NCBI RefSeq assembly: GCF_022829385.1
Contig: NZ_JAKSXX010000063.1
Coordinates: forward strand, 28,123-92,122
DNA from: Methylobacterium sp. J-070
GTDB taxonomy: Bacteria; Pseudomonadota; Alphaproteobacteria; Rhizobiales; Beijerinckiaceae
DNA: 64,000 bases
Direction of reading: 5' to 3'
The notes under the pieces are model-generated. The model saw nothing but the letters and a program-made list of their open reading frames with translations, was not told where the DNA came from and searched no databases. Shown here piece after piece: positions 1 through 15,662 of the stretch (position 1 is the stretch's first letter; every line of letters starts with the position of its first letter). Position numbers and translations under genes: made by a program.

Positions 1-2711
<2,711 letters not shown>

Positions 2712-2851
2712 CGCGTCGCTGCCTCATCGGTGGACTTCAAGGGGATCGGCGGTCGGGACTGGCGGATGGACCGCCGCGCGCCGCAACGGTCGGCGACGGG
2801 ACCGCCCGCCGCCGGATATTCAATTGCCATGGTCGAGTGCCACGCGCGGCC

Positions 2852-6232
<3,381 letters not shown>

Positions 6233-6366
6233 GCTGGCTTCTGGCTCCCGTTCCTGTGTCGTAACGCCCGAACCGTCCGGGCGTGCCTCATGATCCGGTT
6301 CGACGTGTCTCAGCAGAGTTGCGTGACACGGCTGCGGAGGCGCCTGCCTGCCAACCGCGCGCCTAA

Positions 6367-6391
6367 CCCTCCCCCCCTCTGCGGGGGAGGG
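6367..6391. repeat. GC-rich hairpin in the glgE/malQ-treY gap
   Basis: CCCTCCCCC (6367-6375) and GGGGGAGGG (6383-6391) form a 9-bp stem with a short loop in the 181-base gap upstream of glgE. There is no U-tract, so it is not a canonical intrinsic terminator. It resembles the palindromes at 13282-13387 and is probably a dispersed intergenic repeat of the genome. Confidence 0.6.
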
Positions 6392-6413
6392 AGAGCTACG
6401 GATCCGGCCGCTC

Positions 6414-9400
6414 TCATGTTTCCCGCTGCAGCACCGCGTAGGGCAGCTCGCGCAGGACGTCGCCGAGGTCGGCCCCCTCCCCTCGGCTCTCCACGATCCG
6501 CCCCGTCGCGAGGTCGCGCCAGCGGGTCCCCGCCCCGAGCTCCACCCGGGTGCCCGCGAAGGCCTCGCCCGACCAGACCGCCTCGCCGACGAACCCGGCC
6601 ACCAGCCGCGGCACCGCCACGAACAGGTCGCCGCCCTCCTGGCCCGGATCGGTCCGCCGGTAGGCGATCACGTGGGCCGCCCGCGCGCCCTTGGCATCGA
6701 CCGGCTCGTAGGACGCACTCGCGTAGAAGTCCGGGCGTTCGGCCCGCTCGGCCAGGAGCCGGGTGAGCGTCGCCTGCTTCACCCGCCCGTCCGGCCAGTG
6801 CGCCAGCAGGGCAGCGGGCTCCCCGCCCTGTTCGAGCATCCGTTCCAGGGCCGGGTAATCCACCGGGCGGCGGTTGTCGGGATCGACGAAGGAGAAGTCC
6901 CACACTTCCGTGCCCTGGTAGGTGTCGGGCAGGCCCGGCAGGGTGCATTTCAGGACCGTCCGGCCGAGGCTCGCCAGCATGCCGAGATGGGCGAGCCGCC
7001 GGGCGAAGGGCCTGAGCGCGTTCAGGAAGTCCGAGCCCGGGGCGATCAGCGCGGTGAACAGCCGCTTGACCGCGCCCTCGTAGACCGCGTCGACATTGAC
7101 CCAGCTCGACCGGCGCTTGCCCTCCCGCATGGCCTTCTCGCCGTAGGCGATGAGCCGGTCGCGGAACTCCGCGATCGCGTCGGGTTCGTCGCCCTCCAGC
7201 AGCTCCAGGGGCCAGGCGCCGAGAATCGCCTGGAAGAACATCCACTGGTCGTTGGCGTCGGGCGCCGGCTCCCCGTCGATCCGGGCGAGATGGGGCCCGG
7301 CTGTCCGCTGCCACAGGTCCCAGGCCTTGGCCCATTCCTCCGGGATCTCCGAGAGGGCGAGCAGCCGGGTCCGGGCATCCTCGCCGCGCTTGGTGTCGTG
7401 GGTCGCGGTGGTGATCATGGCGCTCGGCCAGTCGCGGGCGCGGGCGATCTGCAGGTCGTGGAAGTGCTCGGCGTCGATGCCGTACTCGCCCGGATCGCCG
7501 CCGACCTCGTTGAGGCCGAGCAGGCAGGCGTAGCGATAGAACAGCGTGTCCTCCAGGCTCTTGGCCATGACCGGGCCGGTGAGCTGCTGGAACCGGCGGC
7601 GGAAGCGCAGCACCACCCGCGGGTCCGGCCGGCCCGGACCCACCGTCTCGATCCGCCCGAGCAGGACCTCGGCGGCGAAGTCGTGGACCGAGCGGTCGGG
7701 CAGGCTCGACCAGCGCTTGGCCTTGGCGACCGCGCCCTCGATCAGCCGGACGTCCTCGGGCTCGACCTCGCCCTCCTCCAGCTCCGGCGGCAGGTAGCTC
7801 CGGTAGGTCGGGAAGCGCGCGATGATCTCGATCAGCGCCCGGCGGAGCGCGTTGACGGTGAAGTCGCGGGTGCGCCGGTCGGCATCGGCCACCTCCTTGA
7901 GGTCGGAGGTCAGCACCTCCAGCTCGCTGGCGAAGCTGATCTCCAGGATCTCGGCCTTGGCGGCGCGGAGCTGGAACCCGTAGGGCTCGTCGAAGCCGGT
8001 CGCCCAGGTGTACAGGCGCTCGACCTTCCCGCGCCGGGTCTTGTCGACCAGGATGCCGTCGAGCTGGTTGAGCACGTCGTAGCCCGTGGTCCCGGCCACC
8101 GGCCAGGGCCGCAGCCGCTCCCCCGGCTCCAGGATCTTCTCCACCACCACGTAGAAGCCCGGTCCGACCGCCGCCTGGAGCGCCCGCGCGTAGCCCAGGG
8201 GGTCGGCGAGCCCGTCGATGTGGTCGATGCGCAACCCGTCGATCCGGCCCGCGCGGACGTGCCGGAACACCGTCTCGTGCGAGCGGTGGAAGATGTCGGA
8301 CAGCTCGACCCGCAGGCCCGCCAGGGAGTTCACGTCGAAGAAGCGGCGGTAGTTGATGTCGCTCGACGCCACCCGCCAATGGGCCAGCCGGTAGGCCTGG
8401 GCCTCCAGCAGCCGGTGCAGCGGCCCGAAGCTGTCCGGGCGGCCCTTGAAGCCGTTGAGCAGCGCCAGCGTGCTGGCGGTGGCCTCCTGGATCAGCGGCG
8501 ACACGCCGTGGATCTCGGCGAGCCGGCGCTTCAGCCCCTCGGCCTCCTCGGGGAAGCCCCTGCGGCGGCTCTCGTCGGTGTCGATCGCCATGGCCCGCAG
8601 GCGCTCGGAGATCGCGAGCAGCTCCGCGGTGGTGTCGTCGTCCACGGCCCCGATGGCGGCGATCACCCGGTTGAGGATCGTCGGGTAGCTCAGCGGCCGG
8701 ATCGGCAGCTGGTGCTCGTAGTGCCAGACGCTGAACGCGCCCGTGTCGGGGTCGAACTTCAGCACCAGCGTGCCCTGCTCCAGGGCCTCGCCGTAGCGCT
8801 CGCCCAGGAACGGGATGACGAGGTTGCGCCCGGCCCCGAGCCGCTCCCAGTCGATGTCGAAGGCATCGGCGAACGGCGACAGGGAGCCCCATTCGAGCAC
8901 CGAGAGCCACCAGGGATTGTCGGCACCGCCGACGCCCATGTGGTTCGGGACGATGTCGAGCAGGAGCTTGATCCCGTGGGCGTGGAGCGTCTCGGAGAGC
9001 CGGATGAAGCCGTCCTCGCCGCCGAGCTCCGGGTTGATCGCGCCGTGGTCGACGATGTCGTAGCCGTGGGTCGAGCCCGGCCGCGCCTTCTGGAGCGGCG
9101 AGGCATAGACGTGGCTGATCCCGAGCCGGTGCAGGTAGGGGACGATCCGGCCCGCATCCGCGAAGGTGAAGTCCTTGTGGAACTGCAGCCGGTAGGTGGA
9201 GCGGGGCGGCGGGGCGGCCAGCCGCGCGGCGCCGGAGCGCGGTCCCCGGGCCTCGGCGGACAGCGACGCCGCCAGCTTGGCGAGCGGGCCGCCGGGGGCG
9301 GCGATGTCCACGAGGTCCCGGTCGAGCTTGCGCCGCCAGTTCGGGTACCCCTCGGTGGAGCCCGGCACGTTGGCCTGGGCGAGCTCGGAGACCACGTCCT

Positions 9401-11321
9401 CGTACTGCACGGCGGTCAGCATCGCGGGCGCCCGGGCGAGGTAGCGGGCGGCGGCCTCGAAGGGCGCGGCGTCCGGCGGCTCGGCGGACGGGATGAGCTG
9501 CTCGCCGGCCAGCGCCTCGGCGAGGCGGCGCCGCTCGACCACCCGCTCGGCGCGCTCGGCCTCGGCCCGATCCTGGTCGTAGAGGCCCAGCGACTGGCGG
9601 GTGTCGGTGTCGACCCCGCGCCACCAGCCGACGAAGGTCGGCAGGTCATGGGTGGTGATCGCCGTGAGCGCGTCGCGCGGATAGGCCGCGGGGGCCTTGA
9701 ACCGGCCGTCGGCCTCCCGCTCGAAGGCGAGGATCCGGTAGCTCAGCACCCCGGCCCGCATCAGCGCGTCGGAGAAGCCCTCGGGGGCGGTCCCGAGATC
9801 CTCGGCGATGACCAGGCACTTGTTGCGGTGGCTCTCCAGCCGCAGCACCGCCAGCATCGGCTCGAACGGCATCGCCACGTAGGCGCCGGCCTGGGCGCCC
9901 GCGCCCAGCGGGATCAGGAACAGGCGGGCGAGCTGGAAGGCGTGGTCGATCCGGATCGCGCCCGCATGGCGCATGTTGGCCTGGACCAGCGCCCGGAAGG
10001 CCGCGAGCCCGTCGCGCTCCATCGCCAGCGGGTCGAAGGCCGGCAGGCCCCAGTTCTGGCCCTTCGGGGCCAGGAGGTCCGGCGGCGCGCCGATCGACAC
10101 CCTGTCGGCGAAGCGCTCGGGATGCGACCAGATTTCGGAGCCGCCCCGGTCGGCGCCGACCGCCAGGTCCCGATAGAGCCCGACCCGCATGCCGGAGCCG
10201 AGCGCCGCCGCGGACGCCTCTTCGAGCTGTCGGTCGGCGAGGTATTGCAGCCAGGCATGGTAGCCCACCGCCTCGGCGTTCTCCGCCGCGAAGGCGCGCA
10301 CCGCCTCCGTGCCGGCGCGGCGGAATTCCTCGGGCCAGTCGCCCAGCCAGTGCGCGCCCTGCTGGCGGAAATGTTCGGACAGCGCCTCGAACACCGCGTG
10401 GGAGGCGAGGTCCGCGCCGCCCTCCTGGCGGAAGCGCTCGAACCCGGCATCGGTGCCGGCGCGGGCGGGCGAATCCGCCCAGAGCGCCCGGAGCACAGGA
10501 TCGAGCACGTCGTGCACGCCCTGGTGGTCGACCAGCGCCGCCTCGCGGAGCGCCGCGATCGCGTCGGCGCGCTCGGCGAGCAGCGCCTCGGCCCGGGACC
10601 CCGCCAGCCCGGGCAGGCTGCGCGGGGCGATGAACAGCGTCTCCAGGAACAGCCGCGAGGACGGCGAGTACGGGGAGATCTTGGTCCGGTCGGAGGCGAA
10701 CAGGGCGTGGACCGGGCTCAGGCCCAGGAACGCCGCCCCGCGCAGGGCCGCCTCCCGGGCGGCCTCGCCGGCATCCGCGTAGGTGCCGATGCCGATGTTG
10801 GTGGCCGAGCGCAGGCCGTAGAGCTGGGCGGCCAAACCCCAGTCGGAGGCGCCCTCCTCCGTATAGGGGCGCGGGCGCCAGCAGCGCTGCGGCGCGGCGA
10901 TCACCCAGGCCTCGGTGCGGGACTGGCCGGCCTGCACGGTGAGGCGGTGGTAGCCCGGGGTCAGCGGCGGCAGCTCGAAACCCGGCTCCGACCCCTGCGG
11001 GTTCGCCCGTCCCTCGCGGGCCGTGCCGCGCTCGTCGACGAGGCGCCAGACCAGGGTGTGGGGCGTCCCGTTCTGGAGCCGAACCGGCACCCGGGCGGCC
11101 CGGCGGGCCTCCACGGGCAGGAGCGGCGGGATCAGGCCGCGGCGCAGGCTCTCGACCTCAGCGAGGCTCTCGGCGATCGCCGCCTCGTCCTGGACCGCGA
11201 AGCCCAGGGCCGCGAGCAGGCCGCGGCGCACCTCCAGCGACGTCTCGACGGGCTTGCCGAAGGCGTCGGTGTAACCGGCCGCGACGCCGACGAGGTCGGC
11301 GAGTCTTTCGAGGGGGCTCAC
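6414..11321 (-). CDS. malQ-treY: Bifunctional 4-alpha-glucanotransferase / malto-oligosyltrehalose synthase (MalQ-TreY fusion)
   Basis: 1635 residues from GTG 11321, whose GTG overlaps the treZ stop (GTGA), a translational-coupling arrangement; the frame runs further upstream but only inside treZ. Residues 1-~695 are a GH77 4-alpha-glucanotransferase: nucleophile Asp459 in IRIDHAF, Glu507 in VIAEDLG, Asp559 in TTHDLPT. Residues ~706-1635 are GH13 malto-oligosyltrehalose synthase, starting STYRLQFHKDFTFADA, with nucleophile Asp1033 in GLRIDHIDGL and Glu1061 in VVVEKIL. MalQ redistributes maltodextrin chains and TreY turns the reducing-end alpha-1,4 bond into alpha,alpha-1,1, so the fusion joins substrate supply to trehalose formation; TreZ, encoded just upstream, then releases trehalose. 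Both sets of catalytic residues are present, so both halves should be active. Confidence 0.96.
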   Translation of the reverse strand: MSPLERLADLVGVAAGYTDAFGKPVETSLEVRRGLLAALGFAVQDEAAIAESLAEVESLRRGLIPPLLPVEARRAARVPVRLQNGTPHTLVWRLVDERGTAREGRANPQGSEPGFELPPLTPGYHRLTVQAGQSRTEAWVIAAPQRCWRPRPYTEEGASDWGLAAQLYGLRSATNIGIGTYADAGEAAREAALRGAAFLGLSPVHALFASDRTKISPYSPSSRLFLETLFIAPRSLPGLAGSRAEALLAERADAIAALREAALVDHQGVHDVLDPVLRALWADSPARAGTDAGFERFRQEGGADLASHAVFEALSEHFRQQGAHWLGDWPEEFRRAGTEAVRAFAAENAEAVGYHAWLQYLADRQLEEASAAALGSGMRVGLYRDLAVGADRGGSEIWSHPERFADRVSIGAPPDLLAPKGQNWGLPAFDPLAMERDGLAAFRALVQANMRHAGAIRIDHAFQLARLFLIPLGAGAQAGAYVAMPFEPMLAVLRLESHRNKCLVIAEDLGTAPEGFSDALMRAGVLSYRILAFEREADGRFKAPAAYPRDALTAITTHDLPTFVGWWRGVDTDTRQSLGLYDQDRAEAERAERVVERRRLAEALAGEQLIPSAEPPDAAPFEAAARYLARAPAMLTAVQYEDVVSELAQANVPGSTEGYPNWRRKLDRDLVDIAAPGGPLAKLAASLSAEARGPRSGAARLAAPPPRSTYRLQFHKDFTFADAGRIVPYLHRLGISHVYASPLQKARPGSTHGYDIVDHGAINPELGGEDGFIRLSETLHAHGIKLLLDIVPNHMGVGGADNPWWLSVLEWGSLSPFADAFDIDWERLGAGRNLVIPFLGERYGEALEQGTLVLKFDPDTGAFSVWHYEHQLPIRPLSYPTILNRVIAAIGAVDDDTTAELLAISERLRAMAIDTDESRRRGFPEEAEGLKRRLAEIHGVSPLIQEATASTLALLNGFKGRPDSFGPLHRLLEAQAYRLAHWRVASSDINYRRFFDVNSLAGLRVELSDIFHRSHETVFRHVRAGRIDGLRIDHIDGLADPLGYARALQAAVGPGFYVVVEKILEPGERLRPWPVAGTTGYDVLNQLDGILVDKTRRGKVERLYTWATGFDEPYGFQLRAAKAEILEISFASELEVLTSDLKEVADADRRTRDFTVNALRRALIEIIARFPTYRSYLPPELEEGEVEPEDVRLIEGAVAKAKRWSSLPDRSVHDFAAEVLLGRIETVGPGRPDPRVVLRFRRRFQQLTGPVMAKSLEDTLFYRYACLLGLNEVGGDPGEYGIDAEHFHDLQIARARDWPSAMITTATHDTKRGEDARTRLLALSEIPEEWAKAWDLWQRTAGPHLARIDGEPAPDANDQWMFFQAILGAWPLELLEGDEPDAIAEFRDRLIAYGEKAMREGKRRSSWVNVDAVYEGAVKRLFTALIAPGSDFLNALRPFARRLAHLGMLASLGRTVLKCTLPGLPDTYQGTEVWDFSFVDPDNRRPVDYPALERMLEQGGEPAALLAHWPDGRVKQATLTRLLAERAERPDFYASASYEPVDAKGARAAHVIAYRRTDPGQEGGDLFVAVPRLVAGFVGEAVWSGEAFAGTRVELGAGTRWRDLATGRIVESRGEGADLGDVLRELPYAVLQRET

Positions 11322-13123
11322 GCGCGAGGCTCCGTCAGGAACAGGCCGGTCCAGGATGGCAGGTCGCGCCCGGCCCCGTCGGGGGCGTTGGTCCAGATCA
11401 GCCGGGCGCCCCCCGGGTCGACCGCGAAGGGCGCGGTCCCGACATTGGCCACGAAGCGCAGGGTGCCGGCGCCGAAGCGCCACGTGCAGTCGATCACGTC
11501 CTGGCGCGGCAGGGTGGCGGCGGCGCCTTCATAGCCGGACTTCGCCAGCGGCACGACCACGTCGCGGCGCAGGGCGAGCAGCCGCGTCGTCTCGGCCAGC
11601 ACCTCGCGGTGGGGCGAGCGGTCGCGCTCCGACCAGTCGAGCTTCGAGGCCTCGAAGGTCGCGCGCTCGGTCGGGTCGGGGATCTTGGACGTGTCGTCGG
11701 CAAACGCCGCAAAGCTCTTGAACTCCCGGCGGCGGCCGTCGCGCACGGCCTTGTTCAGGTCCTCGTCCGGGGCGAAATCGACGAAGAACAGGAACGGCGC
11801 CGAGGCCGACCATTCCTCGCCCATCCACAGCATCGGGATCTGCGGCGCCAGCAGCAGCCCGGCCCGGGCGAGATCGAGCTTCTTCGGGTCGGCCAAGTGG
11901 TTGAGCCGCTCGCCCAAGGCGCGGTTGCCGACCTGGTCGTGGTTCTGCAGGAAGGTCACGAAGGCGGAGGGCGGCAGGTGTCCGGAGGGCTCGCCGCGGG
12001 GGTGGTTGCCGAGGGTCGAGAAGGGCTCGCCCTGGTAGGCGAAACCCTCCGCGAGGCAGCGGGCGAGGTGCGCGACCGGTTTGTCGGCAAAGCTCTTATA
12101 ATAGCCGGCATCCTCGCCGGTGAGCAGGACGTGCCAGCCATGGTGCAGGTCGTCGGCCCATTGCGCGTCGTGCATCTTCGGCCGGCCGGCGGCGTCGCGC
12201 TCCAGCCAGCGGGCCTGGTTGGCCTCGTTCTCCAGCATCAGGTGGATCTGCCGGTCCGGGAAGGTCTTGCGGACCGTCTCGCCGAGCTCGGCCAGGAAGT
12301 GGCGGGGCGAATCGTCCAGGATCGCGTGGACGGCGTCGAAGCGCAGGCCGTCGAACCGGTATTCCTCCAGCCAATACAGGGCGTTCTGGATGAAGAACTG
12401 GCGCACGACGGCGCCGCTCTCCTTGCCGTCGAAGTTGATCCCCGCGCCCCAAGGGGTCTGGTGGCGCTCGGTGAAGAACGTCTTGGCGTAGGCGTGGAGA
12501 TAGTTCCCGGCCGGGCCGAAATGGTTGTAGACCGCGTCGAGATAGACCATCAGCCCGAGCCCGTGGGCGGCGTCGATCAGGCGCTTGAGGTCGTCCGGGC
12601 GGCCGTAGGCGCCGTCGGGGGCGTAGGGCAGCACGCCGTCGTAGCCCCAGTTGCGCGAGCCCTTGAAGTCGGCGAGCGGCAGCAGCTCGATGGCGGTGAC
12701 GCCCAGCGCCTTGAGGTCCGGCAGCCGCGCCTGCAGGCCGGCATAGGTGCCCTCCGGGGTCGCCGTGCCGACATGGCACTCGTAGATCACCGCCTCCTCG
12801 AAGGGCCGCCCGGTCCAGGCCTCGTCGGACCACGCGAAGGCGCGCGGGTCGATCACCTCGCTGAGGCCCGAGACGTCCTCCGGCTGGAAGCGCGAGGCGG
12901 GATCGGGGGCGACGAGGTCGCCGTCGATGCGGAAGCCGTAGCGGGCGCCGGGCTTCACCCCGGGCAGGGCGGTGCGCCGCCAGCCGCCGCCGGATTCGGG
13001 CAGGGGATGGCTGGTGCCGTCGACGACGAGGTCGACGCTCTTGGCGGTGGGCGCCCAGAGGGCGAAGCGGACGCCGCCCTCGACCATCTCGGCCCCGAAT
13101 TCCATGCTGTGGGCGCGCCGCAT
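11318..13123 (-). CDS. treZ: Malto-oligosyltrehalose trehalohydrolase TreZ
   Basis: About 601 residues. It hydrolyses the maltooligosyl-trehalose made by TreY, releasing trehalose. The N-terminus FGAEMVEGGVRFALWAPTAK is the beta-sandwich typical of TreZ; the GH13 barrel follows with YLDAVYNHFGPAGNYL, nucleophile Asp in GLRFDAVHAI, Glu in HLMLENEAN and the late Asp in FLQNHDQVGNRA. I chose ATG 13123 (MRRAHSMEFG), which fits the usual TreZ N-terminus; an in-frame GTG 11 codons upstream at 13156 is possible. The stop overlaps the GTG of malQ-treY by two bases, so the two are probably co-translated. Confidence 0.94.
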   Translation of the reverse strand: MRRAHSMEFGAEMVEGGVRFALWAPTAKSVDLVVDGTSHPLPESGGGWRRTALPGVKPGARYGFRIDGDLVAPDPASRFQPEDVSGLSEVIDPRAFAWSDEAWTGRPFEEAVIYECHVGTATPEGTYAGLQARLPDLKALGVTAIELLPLADFKGSRNWGYDGVLPYAPDGAYGRPDDLKRLIDAAHGLGLMVYLDAVYNHFGPAGNYLHAYAKTFFTERHQTPWGAGINFDGKESGAVVRQFFIQNALYWLEEYRFDGLRFDAVHAILDDSPRHFLAELGETVRKTFPDRQIHLMLENEANQARWLERDAAGRPKMHDAQWADDLHHGWHVLLTGEDAGYYKSFADKPVAHLARCLAEGFAYQGEPFSTLGNHPRGEPSGHLPPSAFVTFLQNHDQVGNRALGERLNHLADPKKLDLARAGLLLAPQIPMLWMGEEWSASAPFLFFVDFAPDEDLNKAVRDGRRREFKSFAAFADDTSKIPDPTERATFEASKLDWSERDRSPHREVLAETTRLLALRRDVVVPLAKSGYEGAAATLPRQDVIDCTWRFGAGTLRFVANVGTAPFAVDPGGARLIWTNAPDGAGRDLPSWTGLFLTEPRA

Positions 13124-13281
13124 CGGGCCACCGTCCTCGTCATTGGCCGCGCGCACCGGGGCGCAAGCGCTGCAGGATCTACCAGTGGTGGGAGAAGGCC
13201 CCGGGCACGATCCGGTTCCCGCAGTGCAGCTATGGCGGGTGTCGGGTGTGGCAATGGGGATTCGGAAGCCTGCGACGCGCG

Positions 13282-13387
13282 CTCCTCCCCTCTTGAGGGG
13301 AGGAGTTGGAGGGGGGGTGGCTCAGGATCAAGCGGTGCGGTGCCTCCTGCACCACCCCCGCCCCTGCCCTCCCCACAAGGGGGAGGG
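13282..13387. repeat. Pair of GC-rich palindromes in the glgX/treZ gap
   Basis: CTCCTCCCCTC and GAGGGGAGGAG (13282-13305) form an 11-bp stem around TT. A second hairpin, CCCTCCCC with GGGGAGGG, lies at 13367-13387. Both fall in the ~380-base gene-free gap between glgX and treZ and share the C-rich/G-rich style of 6367-6391. This fits a dispersed palindromic intergenic repeat. No T-tract follows, so I do not call a terminator. I see no gene in this gap. Confidence 0.6.
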
Positions 13388-13505
13388 AAAAAGCGCCGCG
13401 ATTTCAAAGCGTTCGATATCAGGCCTCGAGGTGTGAATTTGCCAGCCCCGCAGGGGGAGGGAGCACGCGGGGCCGTCACCGACCTTTTCTGAAGCGATGT
13501 CGCCC

Positions 13506-15617
13506 TTAAGGCCCCGGCACCCAACCGCCCTTGCCCGCCATGCCCGGGGCGGTGAGCACCAGGACCGTGCGGCCGGGCAGCGGCACCGCGGCGCCGGCCG
13601 GGTAGGCGGCGGCATCCGGCGGCAGCGCGCCCTCGGGCTCGCCCGTGTCGAAGACCGGCCGCCAGGGGCCCCCGATCACCGGCACGAGATGGAACGTCAG
13701 AGGCCCCGCCCCGGCATTGAACAGCATCAGCAGCCGGTCGCCCGGCGCGCCGTCATTGCCGATCTGCATCCCGAACGCCTGGAGCCCGTCGTCGGACCAG
13801 TGGCGGTCCCCCATCTCGGTGCCCTCGGCGCTCAGCCAGTGCACGTCGCGCAGGGGCTGGTCCGGATGGATCAGGTCGCCGGTGAAGAAGCGCCGCCGCC
13901 GCAGGGCCGGTTGGGCCCGGCGCAGGGCCAGCAGGTTGGCGACGAAATCCGTGAGCGCGGGGTCCGGATCGACGCTCCAGTCCATCCAGCTCGTCGGGTT
14001 GTCCTGGGCGTAGGCGTTGTTGTTGCCCCCCTGGCTGCGGGAGCGCTCGTCGCCCATCAGCAGCATCGGCACGCCCTGGGCCAGCATCACGGTGGCCAGC
14101 ATGTTGCGCTTCTGGCGGGCGCGCACGGCCAGGATCGCGGCATCGTCGGTGTCGCCCTCGACGCCGTAGTTGCGGCTGACGTTGTGGTTATGGCCGTCGC
14201 GGTTGTCCTCGCCGTTGGCCGCGTTGTGCTTCTCCTCGTACGACACCGTGTCGGCCAGCGTGTAGCCGTCGTGGCTGGCGATGAAGTTGACGCTGGCGAG
14301 CGGCGAGCGCCGGGAGGGCGCGAACACCTCGCGCGAGCCGGTCAGCCCCTGCGTGACCTTGGCCAGCGTGCCGGAATCGCCCTTCCAGAAGCCGCGGGCG
14401 GCGTCGCGGAACTTGTCGTTCCACTCGCTCCAGCCGCGCGGGTAGCCCCCGAGCTGGTAGCCCCCCTCCCCGATATCCCAGGGCTCGGCCACCATCTTGA
14501 TCCGGGCGAGCACCGGATCCTGGGCCACCGCCTGGAAGAAGGCCGCCCGCGGGGTGAAGGCGAGCGGCGAGCGCCCGAGGCTCGAGGCGAGGTCGAAGCG
14601 GAAACCCGCGATCCCGTAGGCGGTCACCCAGTGGCGCAGGGAATCGAGCACGAGCTGCATCACCCGCGGATGGCTCGCGTCGAACGTGTTGCCGCAGCCG
14701 GTGCAGTCGAGATTGCGGCGCCGGTCGGCGGGGTCGAGCTTGTAGTAGCTGGCGTTGTCGATGCCGCGGAACGACAGGGTCGGGCCGGTGTGGTCGCCCT
14801 CGGCGGTGTGGTTGTAGACGACGTCGAGCCAGGTCTCGATCCCGGCGGCGTTCAGCTCCCGGATCGCCGCCTTCAGGCCGCCGAGACCGCCCTCCCCGCG
14901 GTAGCGCGGGTCCGGGGCGAAGTAGCCCAGGGGTTGATACCCCCAGAAGTTGACGAGGCCCTTCTCCACCAGGAAGCGGTCATCCGCGAAGGCCTGGATC
15001 GGCAGCAGCTCCAAGGCCGTGACCCCGAGCTTGACGAGGTGCTCGATGATCGCCGGATGGGCGAGCGCCGCGTAGGTGCCGCGCTCGGGTTCGGGGATGT
15101 CGGGATGGGTGCGGGTCAGCGCCTTGACGTGCGCCTCGTACACCACCGTCTCGGCGAGGGGCCGGCGCACGGGCGCGAGCGCGAGGTCGGGCACCTCCGG
15201 GGCGGTGACCACGCATTTCGGCATGTAGACCGCGCTGTCGCGCCGGTCGATGCGGTCCTCGCGCCCCCTCCGATGGCCGTAGAGCGCGTCGTGCCAGCGG
15301 ATCCGGCCGCGGATCTCCCGGGCGTAGGGGTCGAGCACCAGCTTCGAGGCGTTGAAGCGGTGGCCGCCCGCCGGGTCCCAGGGCCCGTGCACCCGGTAGC
15401 CGTAGAGCTGGCCCGGCAGCACCCCGCGCAGGTAGCCGTGCCACACGTCGTCGGTCCGGCAGGGCAGCCGGACCGTGCGGGTCTCGTGGCGCTCCCCCGG
15501 CTCGAACAGGCAGATGTCGACCGCGGTGGCGTGCTCCGAGAACAGGGCGAAGTTGACGCCGCGCCCGTCGAACTGTGCGCCCAGCGGCGCCGGGACCCCG
15601 TCGTCGACGGCGATCAT
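13506..15617 (-). CDS. glgX: Glycogen debranching enzyme GlgX
   Basis: 703 residues. GlgX removes the maltotriose/maltotetraose stubs left after phosphorylase trims glycogen branches, giving maltodextrins for MalQ/TreY. The N-terminal CBM48-like part has GAQFDGRGVNFALFSEHAT and GYRVHGPWDPAGGHRFN. The GH13 barrel has DVVYNHTAEGDHTGPT, nucleophile Asp in IAGFRFDLASSLGR, Glu in MVAEPWDIGEGGYQ and Asp in FIASHDGYTL, all typical of GlgX/TreX. Start ATG 15617 (MIAVDDGVPAPLG) gives a normal family length. It lies 45 bases downstream of otsA on the same strand and upstream of treZ across a repeat-containing gap. Confidence 0.95.
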   Translation of the reverse strand: MIAVDDGVPAPLGAQFDGRGVNFALFSEHATAVDICLFEPGERHETRTVRLPCRTDDVWHGYLRGVLPGQLYGYRVHGPWDPAGGHRFNASKLVLDPYAREIRGRIRWHDALYGHRRGREDRIDRRDSAVYMPKCVVTAPEVPDLALAPVRRPLAETVVYEAHVKALTRTHPDIPEPERGTYAALAHPAIIEHLVKLGVTALELLPIQAFADDRFLVEKGLVNFWGYQPLGYFAPDPRYRGEGGLGGLKAAIRELNAAGIETWLDVVYNHTAEGDHTGPTLSFRGIDNASYYKLDPADRRRNLDCTGCGNTFDASHPRVMQLVLDSLRHWVTAYGIAGFRFDLASSLGRSPLAFTPRAAFFQAVAQDPVLARIKMVAEPWDIGEGGYQLGGYPRGWSEWNDKFRDAARGFWKGDSGTLAKVTQGLTGSREVFAPSRRSPLASVNFIASHDGYTLADTVSYEEKHNAANGEDNRDGHNHNVSRNYGVEGDTDDAAILAVRARQKRNMLATVMLAQGVPMLLMGDERSRSQGGNNNAYAQDNPTSWMDWSVDPDPALTDFVANLLALRRAQPALRRRRFFTGDLIHPDQPLRDVHWLSAEGTEMGDRHWSDDGLQAFGMQIGNDGAPGDRLLMLFNAGAGPLTFHLVPVIGGPWRPVFDTGEPEGALPPDAAAYPAGAAVPLPGRTVLVLTAPGMAGKGGWVPGP

Positions 15618-15662
15618 GCGGGGAATCCGATCGTGCGCGGGAGCGGCAGCGGCGCGTGCCGG

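Noticed and set aside
6367..6391. Intrinsic terminator for malQ-treY
   Set aside because: The hairpin is strong but has no T-tract, and similar palindromes recur at 13282-13387, so a dispersed repeat is more likely.
11322..11483. ATG-started longer MalQ-TreY
   Set aside because: The extra 54 residues are out-of-frame treZ sequence; the GTG overlapping the treZ stop is the better start.
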